DNA of 27,446 nucleotides, taken from positions 1 to 27,446 of the forward strand of contig CAZOAR010000035.1 of the NCBI GenBank assembly GCA_964577985.1. The letters are read 5' to 3'. This stretch comes from CAZOAR01 sp964577985. GTDB taxonomy: Bacteria > Gemmatimonadota > CAZMKB01 > CAZNLH01. The translations under genes and the position numbers were made by a program. How positions within the stretch are numbered: position 1 is the stretch's first letter; each line of letters starts with the position of its first letter. Of this stretch, positions 1 to 8,598 are shown piece by piece. The notes beneath the pieces are model-generated. The model saw only the letters and a list, made by a program, of their open reading frames with translations. It had not been told where the DNA came from and did no database searches.

Positions 1-48
1 TTCCATCCACAAAAGGGGTAATACAGAGCCGACCTTGTATCCTCCTGG

Positions 49-77
49 TTGACAATCAGTTGGAAATGTCTTTAAAT
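49..77 (+). promoter_or_regulatory. Candidate sigma70-type promoter ahead of the first methyltransferase
   Basis: A perfect TTGACA (49-54) is followed after 17 bases by TTAAAT (72-77), which matches four of six positions of the -10 consensus. Transcription would begin near 84, about 65 bases before the proposed GTG start. The -10 box is mediocre, so this is only a candidate. The rest of 1-148 holds no gene I can support. Confidence 0.4.
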
Positions 78-116
78 ATAACTCGGAAAGTCAAGCTAGC
101 CAGATATTATGGGGAA

Positions 117-143
117 CCTCAACATATCTATCTACTTGAGGAG
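117..143 (+). promoter_or_regulatory. Leader hairpin that overlaps the Shine-Dalgarno sequence
   Basis: CCTCAA (117-122) and TTGAGG (136-141) are perfect complements separated by 13 bases. The right arm overlaps the Shine-Dalgarno sequence GAGGAG (138-143), so folding of the mRNA would hide part of the ribosome site. Immediately downstream, ATG (147) and GTG (149) overlap. The ATG opens a 16-codon frame that stops at TAA 195-197, while the GTG opens the methyltransferase frame. Confidence 0.35.
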
Positions 144-148
144 ACCAT

Positions 149-889
149 GTGTTTCGAGTATATTCAATCCGAAGCGAAGGGAATAGTCGCGCCATAACGG
201 AGACCCGCGGGATGCAATACGATTCTTACAACAGGGAAAGACTCTACAAACCATGGTTGGCGATGAAATGCCGTGACAGGCTGCACCGACAGGTTTTCTC
301 CGGGCTGCAATTGCACTCGGTCTGCGAGATCGGAGTCGGTTTCGGTGAACTCGCCGCCTACTGCCGCAGGGAAGGAATGGGATGGATAGGGATCGAACCG
401 AATGACAGGTTGAGAGATGCCCTCTCAACCGATGGCTTCACCGTGTACAATGCTACGATGCCCGATTTTCCCGATGTGGACGAGACCTTCGACGCAATCT
501 TCGCGGCGCACTTTATAGAACACCTGAACAACCTCCAGGAGGTTAAGAGATTCCTCGACGCCTGCAGAGACAACCTCCTCTCTCATAATGGCCGCTATCT
601 CATCCTGCTCTACCCGGACATCGAGAAATGCGGTTCCATATTCTGGCACGACTACACCCACTCCTTCGTCACAACGAAGAAGAGGATTGAGGATCTCCTC
701 TACGACATGGAGTGGGAGACATGCAGGAGTGAGCGTTACACCGCCTGCTTCTTCAAGACCTCCTCACTGATCAGCTTCATTGGCAGAATTTTCCCCTATT
801 TTCTTCTGCCGGAAAAAATGGCATTCTTCGCGCGTCTCTCTTCGCTCCGGCACGTCCTCACGATTGCCCGTCCGCGACGAACAGGCTGA
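149..889 (+). CDS. Class I SAM-dependent methyltransferase
   Basis: The protein is predicted to be a cytoplasmic methyltransferase of 246 residues with a Rossmann fold. The SAM-binding glycine loop CEIGVGFG lies at residues 59-66, an acidic residue follows strand beta2 (GIEPND, 81-86), and the next strand and helix carry FDAIFAAHFIEHLNN (114-128). A DYTH sequence near 168-171 recalls methyltransferases of polysaccharide loci. The methyl acceptor is unknown. Two starts compete. GTG at 149 has GAGGAG five bases upstream. ATG at 212 would drop 21 residues that look unlike the family's core and would follow a short upstream frame ending at 197. The gene is followed by the radical-SAM pseudogene after a 129-base spacer. 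The family call is firm and the start is uncertain. Confidence 0.85.
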   Translation: MFRVYSIRSEGNSRAITETRGMQYDSYNRERLYKPWLAMKCRDRLHRQVFSGLQLHSVCEIGVGFGELAAYCRREGMGWIGIEPNDRLRDALSTDGFTVYNATMPDFPDVDETFDAIFAAHFIEHLNNLQEVKRFLDACRDNLLSHNGRYLILLYPDIEKCGSIFWHDYTHSFVTTKKRIEDLLYDMEWETCRSERYTACFFKTSSLISFIGRIFPYFLLPEKMAFFARLSSLRHVLTIARPRRTG

Positions 890-943
890 CCCGACCACGT
901 TGACATGAATATGCCATTGTGCTGACATTATGGTGTCCTGCAA

Positions 944-977
944 GCTTCGGGAGGGTGTTTTCCCCTGCGACCGAAGC
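944..977 (+). other. Two-part hairpin in the spacer before the radical-SAM pseudogene
   Basis: GCTTCGG (944-950) pairs perfectly with CCGAAGC (971-977). Inside it AGGG (952-955) pairs with CCCT (963-966). No T-run follows on either strand, so it is not a classical intrinsic terminator. It sits in the 129-base gap between the methyltransferase stop and the ATG at 1019, and could be a structured leader or a processing site. A lone perfect TTGACA at 900-905 has no convincing -10 partner. Confidence 0.4.
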
Positions 978-1018
978 AATCGTTCAATAACCATGAGGCA
1001 GACAGGAAATATCCTGAT

Positions 1019-2521
1019 ATGAAGGGATTCCCCATACCACCTCCGGGTCGCTCGAAAGTACTGCTTGTATTTCCCCGGCTCTTTCCGAGGAAGACGTACC
1101 AGGAAGGAGAGTACGTCCATTTTCCCCAATCCGTGCTGCAGCTGGCCGCGGCGTTGAAGAAAGACGATGTCGACGTGGCCATTCTGGACGGGCGGACCGA
1201 ATCGGATTATAGAGAAAAGATCCTGGCGCTCAAGGATGACTTGACGTGCGTCGGATTCAGTTGCCTCACCGGCCAGGTCAGTCAGGGGCTGGAGATTGCC
1301 CGTTTCGTTCGGGAAAACATCCCGGAGATCCCTATTGTGTGGGGTGGCTGGCACTTGACGATCTTTCATGAAACCTCCATTCTCAGCCCGCACGCGGTGA
1401 AGGAGACGAGATGATACGGGAACTCGTAAGCGTGTTCAAGAGCGGCTCAGGTCTCGAGGAGATAAAGGGGATCACCTACAAGGCGGACGGTAAAGTCAGG
1501 GTGAACCCGGATCGACCGATCGCCGAGAATTTCAAGATGGTCAAACTCCCTTTCGAACTCCCTCGATCCCTCTTTCTATGAAGTCCAGGTGGGTCAGGTC
1601 AGCCTCATCACCAGCCGTGGCTGCCCTCAGAACTGTTCTTACTGCACCATCCAGAGCTACTACACCCGGCACTGGTATGGGAGAGACGCTATCGAGATTG
1701 TCGATAACATAGAGTATCTGAAGAACAAGTTCGATGCGAAGCACTTCATATTTCAGGACAGCAACTTCTTTGTGAATCCCGGTCGTACAAAAGCGATAAG
1801 CGAAGAGATCATCAGGAGAAAGCTGGATATCACCTGGGAGGCCAGCGGCCATACGAAGGTGCTTGTCAGGACCGACCCCGAAACCTATGAGCTGGTCAGG
1901 AAGTCGGGTTGTCGTCAAATCAGTGTGGGTGTGGAGAGTGGTTCTCCGAGGATGCTTGGAATCATCCACAAGGGACTGAAGCTGGAAGAGGTCTTCCGAC
2001 TGTTGGAGATTATCGCCAGGCCGACAATTACATTCCGCACGAATTTTATCATCGGGATGCCTGGTGAGACGCATGATGACCTCTTCTGCACGTTCAAGGT
2101 GATCCGCAAGCTCCACAACTCCTGCCCCAATCTCAAGGTGACGGTGTACATGTACCATCCGATCCCGGGAAGTACTATGTGTCGGGAGGAGATGGAGTCG
2201 GGACAGAGCATTGACTATCCAACCACGCTCGAGGAATGGGCAGAGTTCAAGATCGACGCGGCGACGGGCTGGGACGCAACAAGGCCCTTGCGGGGAAAAG
2301 ACCTGATAGAAAATGACAGGAACAGGGATGATGTCCGAGCCAGGAGTTTCTATCTATGGGCGGGTTGTCTGAGTGACGGTCTTGAAGGTCGGCTGCCCGG
2401 AGCTATCCAGAAGCTTGCGTATCGTCTCCTTCGCGGCATGGCCAGATTCCGCTTGAATACCGGAGCCTTCTTTGTACCGGTGGAGTGGTGGGCGTACCAG
2501 CTATACAGGCGCAGCAGATAG
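1019..2521 (+). pseudogene. Cobalamin-binding-type radical-SAM protein broken by two frameshifts
   Basis: Three consecutive frames together make one family member. Frame A (1019 to about 1392) encodes the N-terminal cobalamin-binding-like domain, with KVLLVFPRLFP near the start and VWGGWHLTIF near its end. The protein then continues in another frame from about 1390 to 1558, where RGEGDEMIRELV and GITYKADGKVRVNPDRP are the conserved linker sequences. It returns to the first frame from about 1562, where LDPSFYEVQ leads into the radical-SAM cluster motif RGCPQNCSYC and later GMPGET. The first break appears to have lost about 13 bases, because the few residues usually found before RGEG are absent. 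The second fits one extra C in the CCC at 1560-1562. It is a paralogue of the intact gene at 13252. Sequencing or assembly error could explain the second break but less easily the first. Confidence 0.75.
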
Positions 2522-2534
2522 GAGCGGGATCTCC

Positions 2535-4517
2535 CTACCAGACGTAGCCGAGGGATTTCAGAATCTCCCTTGTGCCACTGTCCACCTCCAGTTGCTGCCC
2601 CTCATGATCACCGGACTCTGAAGCACTGACAAGGTCATCGAGAAGGACTTCCATCTCGTCGGCCCTCTTCCTGTCAACAGAAGATAGTTCTATGAGTTCC
2701 TGTGGATCGTCCGCTATATGATAGAGTTTTCTTACCCGTCTATCCTCTGAGACTATCAGTTTCCATCCGTCAGCCACAACGCCCCTGAACCGTTCGCTGT
2801 CCTTCTTTGAATGAAGAGTTTCGAAATAAGCGAGGCTGTCCGCGCCCTGTTCAGCGCCGGCTTTCATCCTTTTGAACAGGGAGCTGCCCTGGATGCCGCG
2901 CCCTGATCCAACACCAAGCAGTTCGAGAATGGTGGGCTCGATGTCCACGCTTTGAACAAGACCATCGATCCGGACCCCGGCCGGGAGAAGAGGAGGATAC
3001 CTCATGATGAGGGGCACATCTATCGTCTGGGCGTACAGGGCGCCGCTGTGCCCGACATAGTCGTGCTCGAAAAGAGATTGACCGTGATCTCCCGTCAGGA
3101 CAACCAGCGTCCGGTCTGACAGGTCCAGTTCGTCCAGGCGGTCGAGTATCTTTCCAACGTAGTAGTCGGTATATGAGACCTCCGCATTGTAAAGCGCCTT
3201 CATATAGAGTGCCTCCGGCGAGTCGGCGGCGTAACCGGTGAAATCCCGGGTGGAGCGAAGTTTTTCTCTTTCTTTCCGTGTTCCGAGCCGCGAATGGAGG
3301 TCATCACCGACATACATGGCCTCGAACTCCTCTGGTGGATTGAGCGGATTGTGCGGATCAAAAAGATGAATCCAGAGAAAGAAAGGTCTCTCGTCGATGG
3401 CGTCAAACCATTTCATTACGTGCCCGGTCGTCGCTTCAGCTTTTCTCTCTGCTATGATAACCGGATGATAAATTCCCAGCTCTTCCATGACACCCGACAA
3501 TACGTAGAAGCCTGCGACCCGGCTGAAGAAAAAGGAGTTCCGGTCCATGAGCTGATCGTCGTACAGATCGAATCCCTGGTCCAGTCCAAACCTCGCATCG
3601 AGCGGAAACGCACTCACGAATGCCGAAGTAAAAAACCCTTCTTCCTTAAGCACCTCGGCAAGGGGTTTGGCTGCATCATCGAGGCGATAGAACCCGTTAT
3701 CCCTCACACCATGATTTGTCGGGTACATCCCCGTCAGTATCGAGCTGTGCGATGGAAGAGTGATAGGCGCCTGCGCCACGCATTGTTCGAATATGACACC
3801 CTCGCTAGCGAGTCTGTCGATCGAAGGCGTCTCGATTTCCCGGTTTCCATAACATCCGATGTGATCGCGTCTCATAGTATCGATCGTAATGAGGAGTATG
3901 TTCGCGGGCTCCTTCCCGGACTCCCGGGTACGGGTAGCTGCCTCCTCACGGGGAGGAAGATGAATATCCATCCTCTCGGGGAGGAGAGAATAGAGAGATA
4001 TTATGAGAGGCCCTCCGAGCAGCAGGGGCGCTAACATTCTCAGCGCCGCCCTCTTCCATGAGAAGATCCCGAACATCAATGCAAGGTAAGTGGGGAGAAA
4101 GGAGAGCCCTATGACCGCGGCGAGATAGAGCGGTCCGTTCTGACCGCTTATCTTCAGATTGTTCCTCTCCCAACCAGCCAATCCACAAAGAACCAGCAGT
4201 GCGGTCCAGAGGATCAGGTGGGGAAAATATGGAGGAAGAGCAGAAAGAAATACCGACTTCGACTTTCTCGCGACGGTAATCTGCAGCAGCGAAAAGAACA
4301 AGCCCAGCATCACACCCGCAACCGAGTAGAAAGCGATCGGGAGGACAAGAAATGTCACTTTCAGCGCCATACCCGCAAAAAATGCTGGCCCTACGGCAGC
4401 GCCCTTTGTCAGCGTGTCGAGGAAGAACCATGTCAATCCCCCCACGAGGCCCGATAATACCCCGAGATATACTACCAGCAGCGGTGAGTGATCAGTGGCG
4501 GTACGTTTGTTCTTCAA
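2535..4517 (-). CDS. Membrane-anchored sulfatase-like enzyme of the alkaline phosphatase superfamily, Thr nucleophile type
   Basis: The 660-residue protein has about five hydrophobic segments in its first 180 residues, then an outward-facing catalytic domain. Numbered from the TTG start, metal-site and active-site residues are Asp213 (ITIDT), Thr253 (TLPSH), Asp387/His389 (FDPHNP), Asp477/His478 (GDHG) and His490 (GHSG). Sulfatases that use formylglycine have Cys or Ser where Thr253 sits, so sulfate hydrolysis is not expected. The Thr and the Asp-His pair match LtaS, EptA and phosphodiesterase relatives. I chose TTG at 4517 because it overlaps the upstream gene's stop as TTGA and has GAGG eight bases upstream. 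The in-frame ATG at 4571 would force a 58-base overlap. It is the last gene of a leftward operon, and the convergent pseudogene ends 13 bases away. The substrate is unknown. Confidence 0.85.
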   Translation of the reverse strand: MKNKRTATDHSPLLVVYLGVLSGLVGGLTWFFLDTLTKGAAVGPAFFAGMALKVTFLVLPIAFYSVAGVMLGLFFSLLQITVARKSKSVFLSALPPYFPHLILWTALLVLCGLAGWERNNLKISGQNGPLYLAAVIGLSFLPTYLALMFGIFSWKRAALRMLAPLLLGGPLIISLYSLLPERMDIHLPPREEAATRTRESGKEPANILLITIDTMRRDHIGCYGNREIETPSIDRLASEGVIFEQCVAQAPITLPSHSSILTGMYPTNHGVRDNGFYRLDDAAKPLAEVLKEEGFFTSAFVSAFPLDARFGLDQGFDLYDDQLMDRNSFFFSRVAGFYVLSGVMEELGIYHPVIIAERKAEATTGHVMKWFDAIDERPFFLWIHLFDPHNPLNPPEEFEAMYVGDDLHSRLGTRKEREKLRSTRDFTGYAADSPEALYMKALYNAEVSYTDYYVGKILDRLDELDLSDRTLVVLTGDHGQSLFEHDYVGHSGALYAQTIDVPLIMRYPPLLPAGVRIDGLVQSVDIEPTILELLGVGSGRGIQGSSLFKRMKAGAEQGADSLAYFETLHSKKDSERFRGVVADGWKLIVSEDRRVRKLYHIADDPQELIELSSVDRKRADEMEVLLDDLVSASESGDHEGQQLEVDSGTREILKSLGYVW

Positions 4518-5503
4518 GTGTCGAACCTCGGATTGATTTCGTCTGATCGATACTCGTGGCATCTGCCACAAACTCCCCGGTAGAGCATGTCGAGATGTTC
4601 TTTTCTCAGGTCTACCGCGCGTCTTCCATTCCAGATCACCTTGAGATCGGGTTCGTCATGGACATCTCCCAGAGAGAGCGTCCCCTCATAATCTACACAA
4701 CAGGGAACGACCCTGCCGTCCCAGAGGACGATTGGATAACCAAGCCACAGCAGCCTGCAGCGACTGTTACGCATCCGCTGCTCATGTGTGATGTGTGGAG
4801 TGATCTGGATCTCATCGACAACCCCCAGCCACCTCTCGCGGAATGAGCCAGTCAACCCGGCCGTCTCCTCACACGCAACCATCGCCACCCCGACTCTCAT
4901 GTCACTCCCGAGGTCTTGCCTGAGCTTGAGGAACCGGAATATGCGGACCTCTATATCATGATAATCATGCCCTCTGATGCGCGAATAGGTCTCGCCATAA
5001 CCATCGAGGGAAAAGAAGATACGGTGAAGCCCGCTTTTCAGTATCCTCATACTCATCTCATCGTCGAGCAGTGTCCCATTCGTGTAAAGATAGGAGCGTG
5101 TATTCCGCTCCCGGGCAGCACTTACAAAATCGAGCAGCCGCGGGTGAATCAGTGGCTCGCCCCAGAGACAGAGTTGCGCTATCTCGATTTCCCTGTTAGT
5201 TTCGAGGACCCTGCGGAACAGATCGATATCCATGAATCCCCTGGCTCTCTTCATCCCGTTATTGACTGAACAGACCGAGCACTTCAGGTTGCAGGTGTTG
5301 GTCAATTCGAAAGCGGCCATCCGGATCGCCGGTACCTCCAGGTTTCCCTTCCTGTACGCAAGCTCATTCCTCACCGCCGCGCGAATCCCTGAGAGGCTGA
5401 AAAACTTCGTGTGGAGAAAATCCGCCATCCCGGGTCGTTTCATGTAGTGCTTCGCGACCAGGTCGCACAAATATGCCGTTACTCGCTCTTCTATACCCAT
5501 CAT
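4514..5503 (-). CDS. Radical-SAM protein with SPASM/twitch C-terminal domain
   Basis: The 329-residue protein carries the radical-SAM cluster motif CNLKCSVC (Cys71, 75, 78) and WGEP (114-117) in the SAM-binding region. A C-terminal auxiliary-cluster region contains Cys249, Gly263 and Cys268 in the Cx13Gx4C spacing typical of SPASM or twitch domains. It is followed by Cys269 and a CGRC pair (312-315). Such enzymes use SAM and electrons to make a substrate radical, and many act on peptides or sugars. The gene overlaps the start of the sulfatase-like gene by four bases, implying coupled translation. It resembles an anaerobic sulfatase maturase by position, but the partner has Thr at the modified position, so that role is unlikely. 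The two adjacent ATGs at 5503 and 5500 lack a clear Shine-Dalgarno. Confidence 0.85.
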   Translation of the reverse strand: MMGIEERVTAYLCDLVAKHYMKRPGMADFLHTKFFSLSGIRAAVRNELAYRKGNLEVPAIRMAAFELTNTCNLKCSVCSVNNGMKRARGFMDIDLFRRVLETNREIEIAQLCLWGEPLIHPRLLDFVSAARERNTRSYLYTNGTLLDDEMSMRILKSGLHRIFFSLDGYGETYSRIRGHDYHDIEVRIFRFLKLRQDLGSDMRVGVAMVACEETAGLTGSFRERWLGVVDEIQITPHITHEQRMRNSRCRLLWLGYPIVLWDGRVVPCCVDYEGTLSLGDVHDEPDLKVIWNGRRAVDLRKEHLDMLYRGVCGRCHEYRSDEINPRFDT

Positions 5504-5521
5504 TCTGCTGCAGTTCTCAAA

Positions 5522-5575
5522 GGCCGACCCCGGCCGTCAGGGATATCAGGCATCCGCCGGCGAGTCGAGCCGGCG
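5522..5575 (-). other. Two tandem GC-rich hairpins in an intra-operon spacer
   Basis: The 89-base gap between the GT-C-like gene and the radical-SAM gene contains two perfect stems. CGCCGGC (5555-5561) pairs with GCCGGCG (5569-5575) around a 7-base loop. GGCCG (5522-5526) pairs with CGGCC (5531-5535) around ACCC. Neither is followed by a T-run in the direction of transcription. An mRNA stability or processing element, or partial attenuation between the two genes, is possible. Confidence 0.5.
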
Positions 5576-5592
5576 CTACCCGTTCAGACCAC

Positions 5593-7467
5593 TCAATCTC
5601 CGCTGCCCACCCTGAAGACCGTGACTTGATCGTCTTCGTAAACGGAGGATCCGAGTTTCTCCTCGAGTTCATCGAGAAGCAGGCCCAGCGAGAGCGGGTC
5701 ATCGAACGCAGTCCTTTTCCTCATGCCATAATAAAATGTCTCCTGCAGCAGGTCTCTCTGCGGGGAAATCAATGGCGGAAGCAGCGAATCCCTGTTCCAC
5801 CTCCTGCCTGCCTTGCGGACAGGAGGTTTCGATTCATATGGGCTCAGAAAATCCGTATGCACAATCACGTATCTTATGCCAAGGTCCCCCAGGATCGCAG
5901 CGCTGTCGTCTGGAAGCTCCAGCTTTTCTCCCCTCTCCTCAGCCAGGACGGGGTTCGTGAGCTCCCGGATGACCGGGGTGACCTTCAGAAATTCAATTAT
6001 CTCTTCCCTGGGATGAACCACCTGCCCGCCCACGATCTTCTTCCCGTGCACTGACTGAAAAAACATATATCGGGTTGCGAAAGGTGTCATGACCGGGACT
6101 TCCAGGATCGCGTAATCTCCTTCCTCGGCATCCAGACCGGAATAGAAGGGAGACATCCTGATCTCGTAGCTGCCGACAGGGGCCTCGAAATACTCGGCGA
6201 GGACGAGAACAGACAGGATGACTGTGGGGATCGACACCAACCTGCTCTTTCGAAACACCTTCCAACCCGAGACTGAGCCGGCGAGCGACGACGCTCCGCT
6301 CCCTGCCATCACGGCGACACACATCATGAATGGAGCCATGAATCGGTGGGGATAACGGAGAGCCTTGAAGATGGGCAGCTTGTCGAGAATGAGCCACGGC
6401 AGGAGGAAGTTATCATATGTCCTGTCAAAAACAGTGAGGTGTGGTCCCAGGAGAAAAACGAAAAAGAGGATCGTAGCGGCCACCCACAGCCCTTTCTCTC
6501 TGAGCGTTCCCTTTATGACGCCCCACACAGCCAGGAAGAGCGTCGCGTAACCAAGGATCCCGGGCCAGAAGAGCGGCCTGGCGAGCCTGATGCCCGTTAA
6601 CTGGGTCATGCCCTCCTGAAACGTTGAGCCTGTCCGGCCATTGACAACCATATGACTCCCCTTCAGGAACTGGGCGTAGAGACTCGTGTACATATGCGAT
6701 TCTCCGAAGATCACCTCGCGCAGCATGGGATACGCGAACGGAAGAATGAGCAGGCCGAAGAGCCCTCCGAAGAAAGAAAGGTCCTTTAGAAACAGGTTGG
6801 AGAAGAGAAAATCACGGCGCACCACCAGACAGTAGACCAGGGCGAAGAGTATGAACAGGAATGTGAAGGCCATCAGATACCATGAGCTCAAGCTGGCCAG
6901 AAAAAGCATCAGGGCGCTCCATGTCGCGTATCGAAGCCCCCCCACACGCAGAAACCTCAGAAAAAAGAACGCGAAAAATGGCATCCACTCAAGACTCGCG
7001 GCCCATATCTGATAAGACTTGACAAAGTGATACGGACAGAACGCGAGCACAATTCCCGACAGAAAGGCCGCCTGCCTGTTTCCCGTCAGGTCGTGGACCA
7101 GCAGATAAGAACCAAGCCCTGACAGCACAAACGTGACGAGATAGACTATGTTATACGCCGTCGCCAGGTCGACGACGGACAGAAGCGGCAAGGCCATGGC
7201 GGCGTTGGTTATCGAGAGTGTATGAAAAGCGAGACTGATCCCCGTCGGATAAAAGAGATAATCCGTGAAATACGGATTTCTACCCAGTTCGACCAGGGAT
7301 TCTCTGAACCACCAGAAGTTCCACAACCCCTGCAGGTAATCGTTATGGATAGAATAGTGTTCACCGGGGCTGAACGCTATCGGATACGTCATGATCAGAG
7401 TTAGAAGCAGGTAGAGGCTTAGAACCGCCACAATCTGCACGGGTGTATTTCTGATCTCGTCCTTCAT
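5593..7467 (-). CDS. Polytopic GT-C-like membrane protein, probable glycosyltransferase
   Basis: The 624-residue protein has roughly eleven to twelve hydrophobic segments and a soluble C-terminal third. The first external loop contains HND (41-43) followed by WNFWW (49-53), then PYFTDYLFYPTG (65-76) and CPYHF (144-148). An Asp in the first loop after the first helix is the usual catalytic position in GT-C enzymes, and Asp43 fits. The protein at 22116 shares all these motifs in the same order, so the two are paralogues. The likely job is to transfer a sugar from a polyprenyl-phosphate donor on the outer face of the membrane, but donor and acceptor cannot be read from sequence. It is the first gene of a leftward operon. 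The ATG at 7467 has only a weak AAGAG upstream. Confidence 0.75.
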   Translation of the reverse strand: MKDEIRNTPVQIVAVLSLYLLLTLIMTYPIAFSPGEHYSIHNDYLQGLWNFWWFRESLVELGRNPYFTDYLFYPTGISLAFHTLSITNAAMALPLLSVVDLATAYNIVYLVTFVLSGLGSYLLVHDLTGNRQAAFLSGIVLAFCPYHFVKSYQIWAASLEWMPFFAFFFLRFLRVGGLRYATWSALMLFLASLSSWYLMAFTFLFILFALVYCLVVRRDFLFSNLFLKDLSFFGGLFGLLILPFAYPMLREVIFGESHMYTSLYAQFLKGSHMVVNGRTGSTFQEGMTQLTGIRLARPLFWPGILGYATLFLAVWGVIKGTLREKGLWVAATILFFVFLLGPHLTVFDRTYDNFLLPWLILDKLPIFKALRYPHRFMAPFMMCVAVMAGSGASSLAGSVSGWKVFRKSRLVSIPTVILSVLVLAEYFEAPVGSYEIRMSPFYSGLDAEEGDYAILEVPVMTPFATRYMFFQSVHGKKIVGGQVVHPREEIIEFLKVTPVIRELTNPVLAEERGEKLELPDDSAAILGDLGIRYVIVHTDFLSPYESKPPVRKAGRRWNRDSLLPPLISPQRDLLQETFYYGMRKRTAFDDPLSLGLLLDELEEKLGSSVYEDDQVTVFRVGSGD

Positions 7468-7918
7468 CTCTTGTTGAAAACTCCCGTTACGAGGCGTATT
7501 GACAAAGCCTGATCAATGTAGTAAGATCAAAGCTTATGTTCTCTGTCCTCTCCAGGCAACACCCGGTTTGCCACAGAAAAATCGTCCCCTCAAACATCGC
7601 CGGGAGATACTTTCCGTGTCATATCGAGCGCAACGAAGCGTGGGCGACGTTAGGGAAGTGACGAGAGGATAATCTACGTCGTCAAGGAGGCTATCGTCAA
7701 GGTTTGAGAGAAACCTGCACTGACCCCATCTCGCCGTTTCGCGACAGCAGCACCCCATCGTACGCCGCGCGAAGAATTTCCACTTCGACAGCAAATCCAG
7801 GCCCTGGGACACCGACCAGAGCTGAGGTGGAGCAGGAGCGGGCAGAGAGCAGGACACTCACAGGCGAAATGAGGGCAGGAAACAGATCTGGCATGAATCA
7901 TGAAACAAGAAGTGGGCT
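7468..7918. other. Divergent spacer without a supported gene
   Basis: This 451-base gap separates the leftward GT-C-like operon from the rightward methyltransferase gene. It contains a promoter-like element (7499-7527) and a 9-base direct repeat TCGTCAAGG at 7679-7687 and 7694-7702. A minus-strand open frame at 7697-7894 ends in a protein-like stretch (GVPGPGFAVEVEILRAAYDG) but has no recognisable domain or ribosome site. It may be a decayed gene or a long 5' leader. Confidence 0.4.
7499..7529 (+). promoter_or_regulatory. Candidate promoter with overlapping dyad
   Basis: TTGACA (7499-7504) and TAAGAT (7522-7527, four of six consensus) are separated by 17 bases. The inverted repeat TGATC (7510-7514) and GATCA (7525-7529) covers the -10 region, as an operator might. 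It points toward the methyltransferase at 7919 and would give a leader of about 385 bases. Confidence 0.4.
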
Positions 7919-8560
7919 ATGAAACTACCGGATAGAAAGAACGTCTTCGCGACAAATATGGAGGACCCTCTCAAGTACTACTTTCTCCCGGTCCTCGGGG
8001 CAATCTTCAGGAAGAGACTGGAATTCGGCCTCCGACTCCTTGGAGAAGGACCCTTCTCTCGTGTGATAGAGATCGGGTACGGCAGCGGGATTCTCTTCCC
8101 CGAGCTGAAAGATCGCAGCGACCTCGTCTTCGGTGTAGACAATCACCGCAACCCGGAACTTGTCAAAGAGATGATGAAAAGAGAAAAGCTGGAAGCCGAA
8201 CTGGCTGTGGGCGACATTCTCAACCTCTCCTTCGTCAAGGATTCATTCGACGCGGTAGTATGTCTGAGCGTACTGGAACATATTGACGACCTGACGGGGG
8301 CGATAGCGGAGATAGATCGCATACTGAAGCCTGGTGGGCGCGCTGTTCTGGGTTTTCCGACGAACAACAGAATAATGATGACCATGCTCACCATGATCGG
8401 GGCGCCGTGTATAGACAAGCGGCACATATCGGGACCAGGGAAAATCAAGGCGGCGGTAGAGACAAGAATGACCATCCTCGATGAGAATTGGTTTCCCTCC
8501 ATACTGCCCAGGGAGTATTCACTTTACATAACTCTACAGGCAGTCAAGAAGGAGCTGTGA
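7919..8560 (+). CDS. Class I SAM-dependent methyltransferase
   Basis: The 213-residue predicted cytoplasmic enzyme has motif I VIEIGYGSG (about 49-57), an Asp after beta2 in GVDNHR, a conserved LSVLEHIDD around strand beta4 and LKPGGRAVLGFP at strand beta5. These place it in the UbiE/Methyltransf_11 type. Nothing in the sequence reveals the acceptor. It opens the long rightward gene run and overlaps a possible GTG start of the next gene (GTGA at 8557-8560), which suggests co-translation. The start ATG at 7919 is preceded by a purine-rich AAGAAGTGGG stretch. It is not closely similar by eye to the methyltransferase at 149 beyond the common fold. Confidence 0.85.
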   Translation: MKLPDRKNVFATNMEDPLKYYFLPVLGAIFRKRLEFGLRLLGEGPFSRVIEIGYGSGILFPELKDRSDLVFGVDNHRNPELVKEMMKREKLEAELAVGDILNLSFVKDSFDAVVCLSVLEHIDDLTGAIAEIDRILKPGGRAVLGFPTNNRIMMTMLTMIGAPCIDKRHISGPGKIKAAVETRMTILDENWFPSILPREYSLYITLQAVKKEL

Positions 8561-8598
8561 ATCTCGACCCTTGCGGGGATGTGGGCCCACGGCACGAT

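Noticed and set aside
764..1393. Minus-strand open frame of 209 codons
   Set aside because: It runs opposite the end of the methyltransferase and the cobalamin-binding-like domain, has no recognisable motifs and lacks a ribosome site.
3294..4034. Plus-strand open frame of 246 codons
   Set aside because: It is antisense to the sulfatase-like gene, and its composition (many Arg and short charged runs) fits a shadow frame.
4514..5503. Anaerobic sulfatase-maturating enzyme as the product name
   Set aside because: The neighbouring sulfatase-like protein has Thr at the site that such enzymes oxidise, so the position-based inference fails.
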